From NCBI GenBank assembly GCA_021792365.1, contig JAJYUT010000005.1:62001-126000 (forward strand): a stretch of DNA of 64,000 nt, given 5' to 3'. The number at the start of each line of letters is the position of its first letter. Position 1 is the stretch's first letter. The DNA is from Pseudomonadota bacterium. Its GTDB lineage: Bacteria; Pseudomonadota; Alphaproteobacteria; Dongiales; Dongiaceae. The position numbers were made by a program, and so were the translations under genes. Of this stretch, positions 1 to 8,798 are shown piece after piece. The notes below the pieces were generated by a model. It saw only the letters and a program-made list of their open reading frames with translations, made no database searches and had not been told where the DNA came from.

Positions 1-89
1 GCGGACAAAGGGCGGACTCCCTAACGGCGAGGGGCGGAGTATACTGACCCCTCCCGCGCCCGGAAAGCGCGGCGTTGCAGGGGGATGGG

Positions 90-656
90 ATGAGCTCAAG
101 TCTGCGCAGCTTTGCCTTGGTCGGCGCCGTTCTGGCCGGCGCCTCTTTCGTCACGGCGATTGCCGGCGCCCAGGAGGAGGGCGGCGGCAATGCCACCGCG
201 CAGCCGACCGCCATGACACCGCAAAACCAGATCGAGGCCGACGAGGGCGATCATCACGAAGGGTACTATTACCCGAAGCCCGGCAGCTTCGAGCACTACC
301 CGGCGCGGGTCTACACCCTGCCGGACAGCGACCGCGTGCGGCGGCAGGCCTTCGTGATCGGCCTCACCAAGCAATTGGTGGGCGCGCAATACGCGCCCAC
401 CTACGCGGTCTTTGCCAAGGGCGCCGGCTCCGACAAGCTGATCATCGTCGCGCTCGGCGAGGGGCAGCTCAACACGATCTACCGCGCGCGGGCGCTGCTC
501 GCGACCTTCACCTCGGTGGCGCGCTCGACCTCGTTCTTCCAGCAGAACACGCAGCCGGATGAGTCAACCTTCCTCGATCTGCTGAAGCTGCTTGGATTCA
601 AGCAGGTGACCATCAGCGACGGCCGCGCCTTCGCGCATCAGGTCATCATCGATTGA
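90..656 (+). CDS. Hypothetical secreted protein, 188 aa
   Basis: I do not recognise the family. The chosen ATG follows a CAGGGGGAT ribosome-binding stretch; a TTG 15 bases earlier is open but has no ribosome-binding site. Residues 1-27 form a signal peptide (SSLRSFALVGAVLAGASF, cleavage near AIAGA-QE). A Gly/Ala/Pro/Gln-rich linker follows, then a His/Tyr patch (DHHEGYYYPKP) and a compact mixed alpha/beta domain. It is probably periplasmic. It stands alone upstream of a repeat element and the convergent moaA. Its function is unknown. Confidence 0.6.
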   Translation: MSSSLRSFALVGAVLAGASFVTAIAGAQEEGGGNATAQPTAMTPQNQIEADEGDHHEGYYYPKPGSFEHYPARVYTLPDSDRVRRQAFVIGLTKQLVGAQYAPTYAVFAKGAGSDKLIIVALGEGQLNTIYRARALLATFTSVARSTSFFQQNTQPDESTFLDLLKLLGFKQVTISDGRAFAHQVIID

Positions 657-679
657 GACGCCGCGGACAGCGGCTCTCT

Positions 680-791
680 CCTTCCGTCATGGTCGTGCTC
701 GGCACGACCATCCACGAGTTTGCCTGACGTGTTTCGGTCTCGCTCGGAGAAACTCGTGGATGGTCGGACCAAGCCCGACCATGACGAAGGA
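680..791. repeat. Inverted repeat between convergent genes
   Basis: Arms of about 41 bases, at about 680-721 and 749-790, are near-perfect inverted copies. They read inward from CCTTCCGTCATGGTCG and end in ATCCACGAGTTT, separated by about 27 bases. It lies in the gap between a plus-strand hypothetical gene and the 3' end of moaA, so it may act as a bidirectional terminator. It looks like the short dispersed palindromes common in alphaproteobacterial genomes. Confidence 0.6.
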
Positions 792-821
792 GAGTGTGGA
801 AACGGAAAGCCGGTTGCGTGC

Positions 822-1814
822 TTATCCGCCCGTGACGCTCATGTGCCGCTGCACGGCGGGGCCTTTGTGGCGGCGATCAATGATGAAATCGTGGCCCTTG
901 GGCTTGCGGCTGATGGCTTCGTCCATGGCTTCCATCAGCAGCGCGTCGTCCTCGCTCGCGCGCAGGGGCGCGCGCAGGTCGGCGGAATCGTCCTGGCCGA
1001 GGCACATGTAGAGCATGCCGGTGCAGGTGAGGCGCACGCGGTTGCAGCTTTCACAGAAGTTGTGGGTGAGGGGCGTGATGAAGCCGACGCGCTGCCCCGT
1101 CTCCGTGATGCGCGCATAGCGCGCGGGGCCGCCCGTGCGGTAGTCGATCTCCTCCAGCGTGTAGCGCGTCTTCAGCTTGGCCCGCAGCAGCGAGATCGGA
1201 AGATACTGGTCGAGCCGGTTCTCCCCGCCGATATCGCCCATCGGCATCACCTCGATGAAGGTGATGTCGTGGCCCTCGCGCCCGCACCAGTCGATCAGGT
1301 CGAAGGCTTCGTCATCGTTCACGCCCTTGAGCGCGACGGTGTTGACTTTGACCCTGATGCCGGCCGCGTTCGCGGCCTTGATGCCGTCGAGCACGGGGCC
1401 GAGCTTGCCCCAGCGCGTGATGGCGGTGAACTTCTCCGGGTCGAGCGTGTCGATCGAGACGTTGACTCGCTTCACCCCGCATTCGGCGAGCTCCACTGCA
1501 TGCTTGCCGAGCTGGCTGCCATTGGTGGTGAGGGTCAGCTCGTCGAGCGCGCCGCTCTCCAAATGCCGCGACAGGCGGCGGATCAGCCACATGACGTTCT
1601 TGCGCACCAGCGGCTCGCCGCCGGTGAGGCGCAGCTTGCGCACGCCCTTCGCGACGAAGGCGCTGCACAGCCGGTCCATCTCCTCCAGCGTCAGCAGCTC
1701 CGCCTTGGGCAAGAAGGTCATGTCCTCCGCCATGCAATAGACACAGCGGAAGTCGCAGCGGTCGGTCACCGACACGCGCAGATAGGAAATGTGCCGCCCA
1801 AACGGATCGATCAT
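822..1814 (-). CDS. moaA: GTP 3',8-cyclase MoaA
   Basis: Radical-SAM enzyme for the first step of molybdenum-cofactor synthesis, converting GTP to 3',8-cyclo-GTP. The 330-residue length is normal. The SAM-binding [4Fe-4S] cysteines are C20, C24 and C27 (CDFRCVYC). The SAM-contact motif LTGGEPL is at 63-69. The C-terminal cluster cysteines are C254, C257 and C271. The protein ends in the Gly-Gly tail essential in this family (MSVTGG). The ATG has only a weak ribosome-binding site. mobA lies nearby on the other strand, consistent with a small cofactor neighbourhood. Confidence 0.97.
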   Translation of the reverse strand: MIDPFGRHISYLRVSVTDRCDFRCVYCMAEDMTFLPKAELLTLEEMDRLCSAFVAKGVRKLRLTGGEPLVRKNVMWLIRRLSRHLESGALDELTLTTNGSQLGKHAVELAECGVKRVNVSIDTLDPEKFTAITRWGKLGPVLDGIKAANAAGIRVKVNTVALKGVNDDEAFDLIDWCGREGHDITFIEVMPMGDIGGENRLDQYLPISLLRAKLKTRYTLEEIDYRTGGPARYARITETGQRVGFITPLTHNFCESCNRVRLTCTGMLYMCLGQDDSADLRAPLRASEDDALLMEAMDEAISRKPKGHDFIIDRRHKGPAVQRHMSVTGG

Positions 1815-1990
1815 GCTGCCACCGTCATATTTGACTGAATATAGCGATCCCAGGGGCGGATTTCTTCCTCAAAAAACGTAAGGATTTGAATTGCTTGCTC
1901 CCGGCCAGCCGCCGGGCGGCGCCGTTAGCGGGGCGGTAACGGCTTTTGATCCCAGATATGGCAGTCGGGCAAAATCAGGGAATGAGACAC

Positions 1991-2512
1991 ATGAATGCCG
2001 TATTGGCCGGCCTGCGGGGCGGAGGCGTGGCACTCGCTATCCTGCTGGGGGGCAGCGGAGCAATTGCCGCTGCAAAAGAGGAGGCGCTGCTCATCCTCGA
2101 TGGAGCGCAGAACCTATTTCGGATTCCACGAAGCGATATGTCGCGTCAGATCAGCTACACGATGGATATGGAATATCCGGCGCGTGCTATCGGCGAATCG
2201 CAATGGGAGCAACTTAGGAGGGATGGCTGGGTGCGGTGCCGCAGTGCCGATCCCGACCAGGCAGCCGCCAATGCTGACTGGATTAACTTTGCCGACACAT
2301 CGAAAACGCCGGCACGCACGATCCATCAGCACCTGACGCACTGGTCCCGGGGTGATCAGATGATTATGATTTCTCTTCGTTACTCTTCGGCGACGCAAAA
2401 CGGGAATCCCAAGACCAAGCCCGACAATACGGTGCAGCGCGTCGATCTCGTTTTCGATGATGAACACGGTCGAAAGATGGCGGAATGGCTTCAGGATGAC
2501 TGCGCTCCCTGA
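1991..2512 (+). CDS. Hypothetical secreted protein, 173 aa
   Basis: Not recognised. Of several in-frame starts, ATG 1991 has AGGGA about nine bases upstream; ATG 1982 sits directly on that AGGG and is less likely. The N-terminus is a signal peptide (hydrophobic ALAILLGGSGAIAAA, then KEEALL). The mature part is soluble, with two cysteines near the middle and C-terminus (VRCRSAD, DDCAP) that could form a disulfide. Base composition is a little less GC-rich than its neighbours. The gene sits between moaA (divergent) and mobA (38 bases downstream). Confidence 0.55.
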   Translation: MNAVLAGLRGGGVALAILLGGSGAIAAAKEEALLILDGAQNLFRIPRSDMSRQISYTMDMEYPARAIGESQWEQLRRDGWVRCRSADPDQAAANADWINFADTSKTPARTIHQHLTHWSRGDQMIMISLRYSSATQNGNPKTKPDNTVQRVDLVFDDEHGRKMAEWLQDDCAP

Positions 2513-2550
2513 GCGGCCGATTGCGGTAAACCTCTGGTTCGGGCACTGAC

Positions 2551-3186
2551 GTGTCGCAGCAAGCGCTAGGTCCCATTGTCGGCGTCATCCTCGCGGGCGG
2601 GCGTGCCGAGCGCATGGGCGGCGGCGACAAGTGCCTGCGCCAGGTGGGCGGCCAGACGATCCTGGCGCGCGTCATCGAGCGGGTGCGTCCCCAGGTGGAG
2701 GCGCTGGTGCTGAACGCCAATGGCGACCCGGCACGGTTCGCCGCCTATGGTCTGCCCGTCGCGCCCGACAGTATCCCCGATTTCGCCGGGCCGTTGGCGG
2801 GCGTGCTCGCCGGCCTCGACTGGAGCGCGGCCCATCATCCGCAGGCGCGCTATGTCGTGACCGCGCCGGCCGATGGGCCGTTCGTGCCGCGCGATCTGGT
2901 CGCGCGGCTGGCGGAGGCTCTGCTCGCAGAGGATGCCGAATTGGTCATGGCGGCGAGCGGCGTGCAGAGCTATCCGGTCGTCGGCCTTTGGCCGGTGGCG
3001 CTCCGGGACGCCATGCGCGACGCGCTGGCGAACGAAGGCCTGCACAAGGTCGATGCCTGGACCAGGCGCTTCCGGCGCGCCGTTGCCGCGTTTTCCGCCG
3101 ATCCGGTCGACCCGTTCTTCAACGCCAACACGCCCGAGCAACTGGCAGAAGCGGAGCGACTGGCCGCGCTCCATCCCGACATCTGA
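2551..3186 (+). CDS. mobA: Molybdenum cofactor guanylyltransferase MobA
   Basis: Transfers GMP from GTP to molybdopterin, giving the guanine dinucleotide form used by DMSO-reductase-family enzymes. The 211-residue length fits. The nucleotide-binding motif LAGGRAERMGGGDK is at about residues 14-27. A PDSIPDFAGPLAGVLAGL segment and a DGPFVP motif follow, as in MobA and related NTP transferases. The start is GTG. It lies on the opposite strand to moaA, and the TetR gene starts 40 bases downstream. Confidence 0.93.
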   Translation: MSQQALGPIVGVILAGGRAERMGGGDKCLRQVGGQTILARVIERVRPQVEALVLNANGDPARFAAYGLPVAPDSIPDFAGPLAGVLAGLDWSAAHHPQARYVVTAPADGPFVPRDLVARLAEALLAEDAELVMAASGVQSYPVVGLWPVALRDAMRDALANEGLHKVDAWTRRFRRAVAAFSADPVDPFFNANTPEQLAEAERLAALHPDI

Positions 3187-3226
3187 CAATCGCTTTCGGC
3201 CGGAAACTCATGTAAGACCCACTCAC

Positions 3227-3868
3227 ATGGGATGGTCGAAAGACGGCCCCGGGGGCCGAAAGAGTTATCACCACGGAAATCTGCGCGAGGCGCTGATCCG
3301 GGCAGCCCTCCATCTCATCGGGGAGAAGGGGCCGGCCGGCTTCACGTTTGCCGACGCAGCGCGGGCGGCCGGGGTCAGCTCCGCCGCACCCTATCGCCAC
3401 TTCCGGGACCGCGACGCGCTGATGGCGGATATCGCCAAGCGCGGCTTCGAGCTGTTCCGCGATGCCCTGCAGAAGGCCTGGAATGGCGGCGAGCCCAACC
3501 CCTATGTCGCGTTCGAGGCGTTGGGGCGGGCCTATCTCGCCTTTGCGCGCAACGAGCCGGCGCATTACTCCGCGATGTTCGAGGCGGGTATCGCCCTGGA
3601 TTCCGCCCCCGGCCTGCAGCAGGCGGCTGACGAGGCCTTCGCCGTGCTGCGCAGCGCGGCCGAGGCGCTCAGCGCCCATATGCCGAAGGACAGCCGCCCG
3701 CCGGCCATGATGATGAGCCTGCATATCTGGGCCCTGGCGCACGGCATCGCCTCGCTGTTCGCGCGCGGCGATCCCGGCCGGCGCAAGCTGCCCATGCCGG
3801 CGGAGGATCTTCTGGAAGCCGCCATCCTGGTCTATCTGCGCGGCCTCGGCATTACCGGCGGAAGATAG
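3227..3868 (+). CDS. TetR-family transcriptional regulator (WHG C-terminal type)
   Basis: A 213-residue one-component repressor. The N-terminal helix-turn-helix covers about residues 13-60 (YHHGNLREALIRAALHLI, then FADAARAAGVSSAAPYRHF). The C-terminal half contains LHIWALAHGIASL, typical of the TetR_C_33/WHG ligand domain. ATG 3227 was chosen; the frame is open upstream but there overlaps mobA. The next gene downstream, a DUF2852 membrane protein, is preceded by a strong palindrome over its promoter, so that gene is the likely target. The ligand is unknown. Confidence 0.88.
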   Translation: MGWSKDGPGGRKSYHHGNLREALIRAALHLIGEKGPAGFTFADAARAAGVSSAAPYRHFRDRDALMADIAKRGFELFRDALQKAWNGGEPNPYVAFEALGRAYLAFARNEPAHYSAMFEAGIALDSAPGLQQAADEAFAVLRSAAEALSAHMPKDSRPPAMMMSLHIWALAHGIASLFARGDPGRRKLPMPAEDLLEAAILVYLRGLGITGGR

Positions 3869-3926
3869 GCCGGCGGACACCTGCGCGGAGAACGAGCGCC
3901 GCGCATTGATTTTTCGGGCACGCGGC

Positions 3927-3973
3927 TTGACAGCCGGCCTTGGTGCTGCCATCTATGTTAATGTAATTAACAT
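3927..3973 (+). promoter_or_regulatory. Sigma-70-type promoter overlapped by a TetR-type operator
   Basis: A consensus -35 TTGACA lies at 3927-3932. A poor -10 (ATCTAT at 3951, or TATGTT at 3954) follows at near-normal spacing. Overlapping it is ATGTTAATGTAATTAACAT (3955-3973), a perfect inverted repeat with 8-base arms and a 3-base spacer, the size usual for TetR operators. It is 26 bases upstream of the DUF2852 gene and 86 bases after the tetR stop. Confidence 0.6.
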
Positions 3974-3999
3974 TCACATCGCGCGGAGGGACACCACCG

Positions 4000-4404
4000 A
4001 TGGGCTTTGCTGCTCGCATGGACGAACTGGGCAAGCCGGCCTGGATTGGCCTGCTGGTCCTGACTTTCGTCATCGCCTGGCCGGTCGGCCTGGCATTGTT
4101 GGCCTATTTGATATGGAGCGGACGTATGGGTTGCGGCGGACATGGACGTTGGCACGGCCGGCACGACCGGATGGAGCGTTGGCGCGAGAACTGGCGGCGT
4201 GGCTGGAGCGGATCGAGCGGCAATGCCGCCTTTGACGAGTATCGCGCCGAGACGCTGAAGCGGCTGGAAGAGGAGGAGAAGGAATTCCGCGACTTCCTCG
4301 ACCGCCTGCGCAAGGCCAAGGACAAGGCGGAGTTCGACCAGTTCATGGCCGAGCGCCGGAGCAAGCCGCAGGGCCCGACCATCGACGGCGAGCAGCCGGC
4401 GTAA
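4000..4404 (+). CDS. DUF2852 family membrane protein
   Basis: A 134-residue protein with one hydrophobic segment at about residues 14-40 (IGLLVLTFVIAWPVGLALLAYLIW). A short Gly/His/Arg-rich stretch follows (GCGGHGRWHGRHDR). After that comes a charged helix (FDEYRAETLKRLEEEEKEFRDFLDRLRKAKDKAEFDQF) that closes the domain. This order is typical of DUF2852, an alphaproteobacterial family of unknown function. It is probably controlled by the upstream TetR protein through the 3955-3973 operator, and it ends at a strong terminator. Confidence 0.8.
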   Translation: MGFAARMDELGKPAWIGLLVLTFVIAWPVGLALLAYLIWSGRMGCGGHGRWHGRHDRMERWRENWRRGWSGSSGNAAFDEYRAETLKRLEEEEKEFRDFLDRLRKAKDKAEFDQFMAERRSKPQGPTIDGEQPA

Positions 4405-4434
4405 CAAACATCTCCAGCTTCTCTCGAGAAAACC

Positions 4435-4467
4435 GCCGCCCGGGTGATGAACCTGGGCGGCTTTTTT
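4435..4467 (+). terminator. Rho-independent terminator
   Basis: An 11-bp stem (GCCGCCCGGGT with ACCTGGGCGGC, one G-U pair) and a 5-base loop are followed by TTTTTT. It lies 30 bases after the DUF2852 gene stop. Confidence 0.88.
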
Positions 4468-4563
4468 GCGGCGGGCGCGGGGGTAGTTTCGGGTGATGGA
4501 TGGGCCGGGCTTCGCCGCGCCGGATGTGCCCGCGCCTCCGGTCGCGCGGAACAGCCGGCAGCG

Positions 4564-4767
4564 TCACGTGTTCGCGCCTTCTGAACCTGGCGTATCCACC
4601 ACGACCAGCGGGGCGGCGGCGAGGTTGAGCACCAGCTTGCCGCGGTGCTCGAAATTGACCGTCACCTTGTCGCCGATGGCGGACTGGACCTGGCCCAGCC
4701 CCCAATCCGGATTGGCCGGGGAGCGGACGAAAGTACCGGGCGCCAAGCGGTCGAGGAATGCATTCAT
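4564..4767 (-). CDS. DUF3553 small protein
   Basis: A 67-residue protein with the DUF3553 pattern: FVRSPANPDWGLGQVQS, then GDKVTVNFEHRGKLVL. This looks like an SH3-like beta barrel, as in the CarD/UvrD C-terminal type. ATG 4765-4767 was chosen because the family begins shortly before PGTFVRSP; the frame is open farther upstream. The function is unknown. It is divergent from chpT, whose start is 151 bases away. Confidence 0.75.
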   Translation of the reverse strand: MNAFLDRLAPGTFVRSPANPDWGLGQVQSAIGDKVTVNFEHRGKLVLNLAAAPLVVVDTPGSEGANT

Positions 4768-4918
4768 TTTTTCGATTGATCCATGTGTCTTGTTCAACCC
4801 ACGCTTGCTCCGAAACCGGCAATATGTAACGAAGCATATACGCTCTACCGCCAGGATCGGGATTAGGTACTGACCGCTGACTGCGTTTCCCGGTCCAACG
4901 ACGAACAAGGGTTCCGGC

Positions 4919-5557
4919 ATGGATATCCATCTTCGCGTACTCGAGCTGGCCTGCTCCAAGCTCTGCCATGACGTGATCAGCCCGATCGGTGCAGTCAACA
5001 ACGGCCTGGAACTGCTGGAAGAGGAGCAGGATGCCACGCTCCGGGAGGAAGCTGCGGGCCTCGCGCAACGCAGTGCCAAGCGCGCCAGCGTCCTCTTGCA
5101 GGTCTATCGCAGCGCCTTTGGCAATGCCGGCAACCAGCCGAGCTTCGGGCCGCGCGAGGCGGTGGCCCTGGCGCAGGATTTCCTGCAGGGGGCGAAGGCG
5201 CAGTTGAACGCCGGCAACCTGCCCGATGCCAGCTCGGTCCCGCCCGGCTACGGCAAGCTTACCCTCAACCTCGTCATCCTGGGCGCCGACGCCTTGCCGC
5301 GCGGCGGCACGATCAACCTCCAGGTCCGTTCCCCGCAGTTGGGGACGGGGGCCATCGAAGTTGATTGCGCGGGCCAGCAGATCGCCTGGCCGGAGGAGTT
5401 CGGCCGCGCGTTCGCGGGCAAGCTTCAGCCGGATGATTTGACCGCTCACAACATCCTGCCGTTCGTGTCCGCGGCCTTCGCGCAGCGCCTCGGCATGACC
5501 CTTTCGGCCAGCCAGTCAGGGCCCGGAATCCTAGGGATTCTCGCTACTTCCAGGTAG
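4919..5557 (+). CDS. chpT: Histidine phosphotransferase ChpT
   Basis: A 212-residue pseudo-histidine-kinase phosphotransferase. In the alphaproteobacterial CckA-ChpT-CtrA phosphorelay it passes phosphate from CckA to CtrA and CpdR. The phosphorylatable His is in LCHDVISPIGAVNNGLELL near residue 17, the hallmark of the family. The C-terminal half is a degenerate ATPase-like fold. It lies 133 bases upstream of cheA on the same strand, and ctrA is at the far end of the che operon, so relay partners bracket the chemotaxis genes. Confidence 0.92.
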   Translation: MDIHLRVLELACSKLCHDVISPIGAVNNGLELLEEEQDATLREEAAGLAQRSAKRASVLLQVYRSAFGNAGNQPSFGPREAVALAQDFLQGAKAQLNAGNLPDASSVPPGYGKLTLNLVILGADALPRGGTINLQVRSPQLGTGAIEVDCAGQQIAWPEEFGRAFAGKLQPDDLTAHNILPFVSAAFAQRLGMTLSASQSGPGILGILATSR

Positions 5558-5690
5558 CCGGACCGGTTGCCGGCTACGCGCCGGGTTCACCTAAAATTAA
5601 TCGTTTTCGGTAACGCTGCGGGCAGTGTCGCGCGCCTGTCTGCTCGTCTGTGGGCGGCCGAATCAACCAACAAGCACAAGAGCCCGCACT

Positions 5691-8600
5691 ATGGATGATC
5701 TGCTGAGTGAGTTCCTGACGGAAACCTCCGAAAACCTCGCCGTTCTCGACGTCGAGCTGGTCAAGCTCGAGCGGAACCCGAACGACATGGAACTGCTCGG
5801 GAACATCTTTCGCCTGGTGCATACGGTGAAGGGCACCTGCGGCTTCCTCGGACTGCCGCGTCTCGAATCGGTGGCGCATGCGGGCGAGAACATCCTCGGC
5901 AAGCTGCGCGATGGCGAGCTGGTGGCGAGCGCGGACGCCATTTCGGCTGTGCTCGAATGCCTCGATCGAATCCGCTCCATCATGACCGATCTTGAAGGCA
6001 GCGGCAGCGAGCCGGAAGGCGATGATTCCGAGCTGATCGAGCGTCTCAACCAGATCGCCGAAGGCAACGCTCCGGCCGCCGTGGCCCAGGCTGACAAGGC
6101 TCCGGCGGACAAGGCTCCGGCGGCGCGCAAACCCAGCAAATCCAAACCGAAGGCGGCAACCGTGGCAGCAAAGTCCGGCACCGCGCCGTCGCTCTACGAG
6201 CAGATCGGCGGCATGGGCACGATCGATGCGGTGGTGGAGGTCATGTTCTCCCGCATCATGGGCGACCTCCGGCTCAAGCAGTATTTCGAAGGCGTCAACA
6301 TGGACCGGCTGCAGGGCCGCATGCGCGAGTACCTCGCCATGGTCTGCGGCGGCCCGAACACCTTCGGCAAGCTCGACCTCAAGTGCCCGCACGCCAGCGC
6401 CGTCGGCAAGGGCCTGGACGATTCACACTTCGATGCGTTCGCCGGCCACATGCAGGGCGCGCTGAACGCGCTCGAGGTGCCGGCCCATCTGGCGGCGATG
6501 ATCATGGCCATCGTCTATGCCAGCCGCGACGAGATCATGGGCCGCGCCGAATCCGGCTCCAGCCCGACCAACGCCGCGGCGCACGCCGCCGCCCAGGAAT
6601 CGGCGGAGGAATCGGCGGAGGAATCGACCGAGGGATCCGCCGAGGCGCCCGCAGCCAATGAGCCCGCGCCGGCCGCGGCCAAAGCGGCCGCTGCGCCGGC
6701 CGCCGCGGCCGCCAGGAGCGAGCCGTCCGAAGCGAAGGACAGCGCGGTCGCCAACCAGAGCATCCGCGTCAATGTCGAGCTGCTCGAGAACCTGATGACG
6801 ATGGTGAGCGAGCTGGTGCTCACCCGCAACCAGGTGCTGCAGATCCTGCGCAAGCAGAAGGACAGCGAGTTCGCCGGCCCGCTGCAGCGCCTCAACCACG
6901 TCACGTCGGAGCTGCAGGAAGGCGTCATGAAGACGCGCATGCAGCCGATCGGCAACGCCTGGTCCAAGCTGCCGCGCCTGGTGCGCGACCTCAGCCACGA
7001 GCTGAAGAAGAAGATCGAGCTGGTCATGGTCGGCCAGGACACGGAACTCGACCGGCAGGTCCTGGAGATGATCAAGGACCCGCTGACGCACATGGTGCGC
7101 AACTCCGCCGATCACGGCCTGGAAGGGCCGGAGGACCGCCGCCGCGCCGGCAAGACGGAGACCGGCAAGATCACGCTCAACGCCTATCACGAGGGCGGCC
7201 ACATCATCATCGAGATCAGCGATGACGGCCGCGGTCTCGCGGTCGACAAGATCAAGGCGAAGATCCTGCAGAACGGCCTGGCCAGCGAGTCCGAGCTGGA
7301 GCAGATGAGCGAGCAGCAGATCCAGCAATACGTATTCAAGGCCGGCTTCTCCACCGCCGCCAAGGTGACCAGCGTCTCCGGTCGCGGCGTCGGCATGGAC
7401 GTGGTCAAGACCAACATCGAGAAGATCGGCGGCACCGTCGAGATGCGCTCGACCTTCGGGAAGGGCACCACCTTCGTCATCAAGATCCCGCTCACCCTCG
7501 CGATCGTCTCCGCGCTCATCGTCGAGTGCGCGGGCGAGCGCTTCGCGATCCCGCAGATCAGCGTCGTCGAACTGGTGCGCGCCACCACCAACGGCGAGCT
7601 CAAGGTCGAGCGGATCAAGGACACGCCGGTGCTGCGCCTGCGCAACCGCCTGCTGCCGCTGGTCTCGCTGCGCAATCTGCTGCGGCTCGATAGCGAGAAA
7701 GTGAAGTCGGAGGACGATACCTTCATCGTCGTGGCCCAGGTCGGCACCTACAGCTTCGGCATCATGGTAGACCGTGTGTTCGACACCGAGGAAATCGTGG
7801 TGAAGCCGGTCGCGCCGATCCTGCGCGACATCGAGATGTTCTCCGGCAACACGATCCTGGGCGACGGCAGCGTCATCATGATCCTGGATCCGAACGGCAT
7901 CGCCGCCCATTCCGGCCAGACCGGCGTCGGCGAAAATGCCACCGCGGAGGCGATGGCCGCCAAGTCCCGCAGCCGCAACGACGAGAAGGTGCCGCTGCTG
8001 CTGTTCCGTGCCGGCGAAGGTGCGCCCAAGGCGGTTCCGCTGGCGCTCGTCGCGCGCCTCGAGGAGATCGAGCGCAAGACGATCGAGACCTCCAACGGCC
8101 GCTGGGTCGTGCAGTATCGCGGCCAGCTCATGCCGCTGGTCCACATGGATCCCGGCCAGGAGATGGCGGCCGCAGGGGCGCGCCAGCCCGTCCTGGTGTT
8201 CCAGGACGACGAGCATTCGATGGGGCTGATGGTCGACCAGATCGTCGACATCGTCGAGGCGCGGCTCAACGTGGAACTCGGCGCCGACCAGCCTGGCCGT
8301 ATCGGCAGCGCGGTGGTGGCGGGGCAGGCGACGGAGATCATCGATACCGGCTACTTCCTGCGCCAGGCCTATGCCGACTGGTTCGGCTCGCACGACTTCG
8401 ATCACACCGGCGGCGCGAGCAAGCGCCTGCTGCTGGTGGACGACAGCGCCTTCTTCCGCAACCTGCTGGCCCCGCAGCTCTCCGCCGCCGGGTTCGAGGT
8501 GACGGCGGTGGACGGCCCGGACCGCGCGCTGATGCTGTGCGAGCAGGGCGAGGAGTTCGACATCATCGTCAGCGACATCGAGATGCCCGGCATGTCCGGC

Positions 8601-8798
8601 TTCGAGTTCTGCGAGATGGTGAAGCGCAGCGGCCGCTGGCAGAACGTGCCGATCGTGGCGCTGTCCTCCTACGCCTCGCCGAACAACCTGGAGAAGGGCC
8701 GCTCTGTCGGGTTCGACGACTACGTCGCCAAGTATGACCGCGACGGCCTGGTCCACACCTTGAATTCCACCCTGTCGGAGATGAGGGGCGCAGCATGA
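5691..8798 (+). CDS. cheA: Hybrid chemotaxis kinase CheA with internal truncated-globin domain
   Basis: A 1035-residue chemotaxis histidine kinase. Order of parts: Hpt/P1 1-125 with phospho-His44 (VHTVKGT); an Ala/Pro/Lys linker; a truncated-haemoglobin-like domain 167-285 in place of the CheY-binding P2 domain; an Ala/Glu-rich linker 286-350; dimerisation P3 about 355-410; ATPase P4 with N box DPLTHMVRNSADHGLE, G1 SDDGRG and G2 GRGVGMD; a CheW-like P5 about 605-740; a second, more divergent CheW-like domain about 764-895; and a receiver 911-1030 with acidic pair D917/D918, phospho-acceptor D962 and Lys1014. ATG 5691 starts exactly at the Hpt domain (MDDLLSEFL). The cheW start overlaps its stop by 4 bases. 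Confidence 0.95.
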   Translation: MDDLLSEFLTETSENLAVLDVELVKLERNPNDMELLGNIFRLVHTVKGTCGFLGLPRLESVAHAGENILGKLRDGELVASADAISAVLECLDRIRSIMTDLEGSGSEPEGDDSELIERLNQIAEGNAPAAVAQADKAPADKAPAARKPSKSKPKAATVAAKSGTAPSLYEQIGGMGTIDAVVEVMFSRIMGDLRLKQYFEGVNMDRLQGRMREYLAMVCGGPNTFGKLDLKCPHASAVGKGLDDSHFDAFAGHMQGALNALEVPAHLAAMIMAIVYASRDEIMGRAESGSSPTNAAAHAAAQESAEESAEESTEGSAEAPAANEPAPAAAKAAAAPAAAAARSEPSEAKDSAVANQSIRVNVELLENLMTMVSELVLTRNQVLQILRKQKDSEFAGPLQRLNHVTSELQEGVMKTRMQPIGNAWSKLPRLVRDLSHELKKKIELVMVGQDTELDRQVLEMIKDPLTHMVRNSADHGLEGPEDRRRAGKTETGKITLNAYHEGGHIIIEISDDGRGLAVDKIKAKILQNGLASESELEQMSEQQIQQYVFKAGFSTAAKVTSVSGRGVGMDVVKTNIEKIGGTVEMRSTFGKGTTFVIKIPLTLAIVSALIVECAGERFAIPQISVVELVRATTNGELKVERIKDTPVLRLRNRLLPLVSLRNLLRLDSEKVKSEDDTFIVVAQVGTYSFGIMVDRVFDTEEIVVKPVAPILRDIEMFSGNTILGDGSVIMILDPNGIAAHSGQTGVGENATAEAMAAKSRSRNDEKVPLLLFRAGEGAPKAVPLALVARLEEIERKTIETSNGRWVVQYRGQLMPLVHMDPGQEMAAAGARQPVLVFQDDEHSMGLMVDQIVDIVEARLNVELGADQPGRIGSAVVAGQATEIIDTGYFLRQAYADWFGSHDFDHTGGASKRLLLVDDSAFFRNLLAPQLSAAGFEVTAVDGPDRALMLCEQGEEFDIIVSDIEMPGMSGFEFCEMVKRSGRWQNVPIVALSSYASPNNLEKGRSVGFDDYVAKYDRDGLVHTLNSTLSEMRGAA
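6189..6545 (+). other. Truncated-haemoglobin domain inside CheA (residues 167-285)
   Basis: The segment begins SLYEQIGG and contains MFSRIMGDLRLKQYFEGVNM, then GGPNTFGK, CPHASAVGKGLDDSHFDAF and a closing helix. By eye it aligns end to end with group I truncated haemoglobins such as mycobacterial trHbN. H234 falls at the proximal F8 haem ligand. The usual distal polar pair appears replaced: Tyr B10 by F186 and Gln E11 by M211. Haem binding is therefore plausible but with an unusual distal pocket. The alignment was made from memory of the family, not computed. Confidence 0.85.

Noticed and set aside
720-1838. Plus-strand open frame of 372 codons opposite moaA
   Set aside because: moaA on the minus strand has all iron-sulfur cysteines and the Gly-Gly tail.
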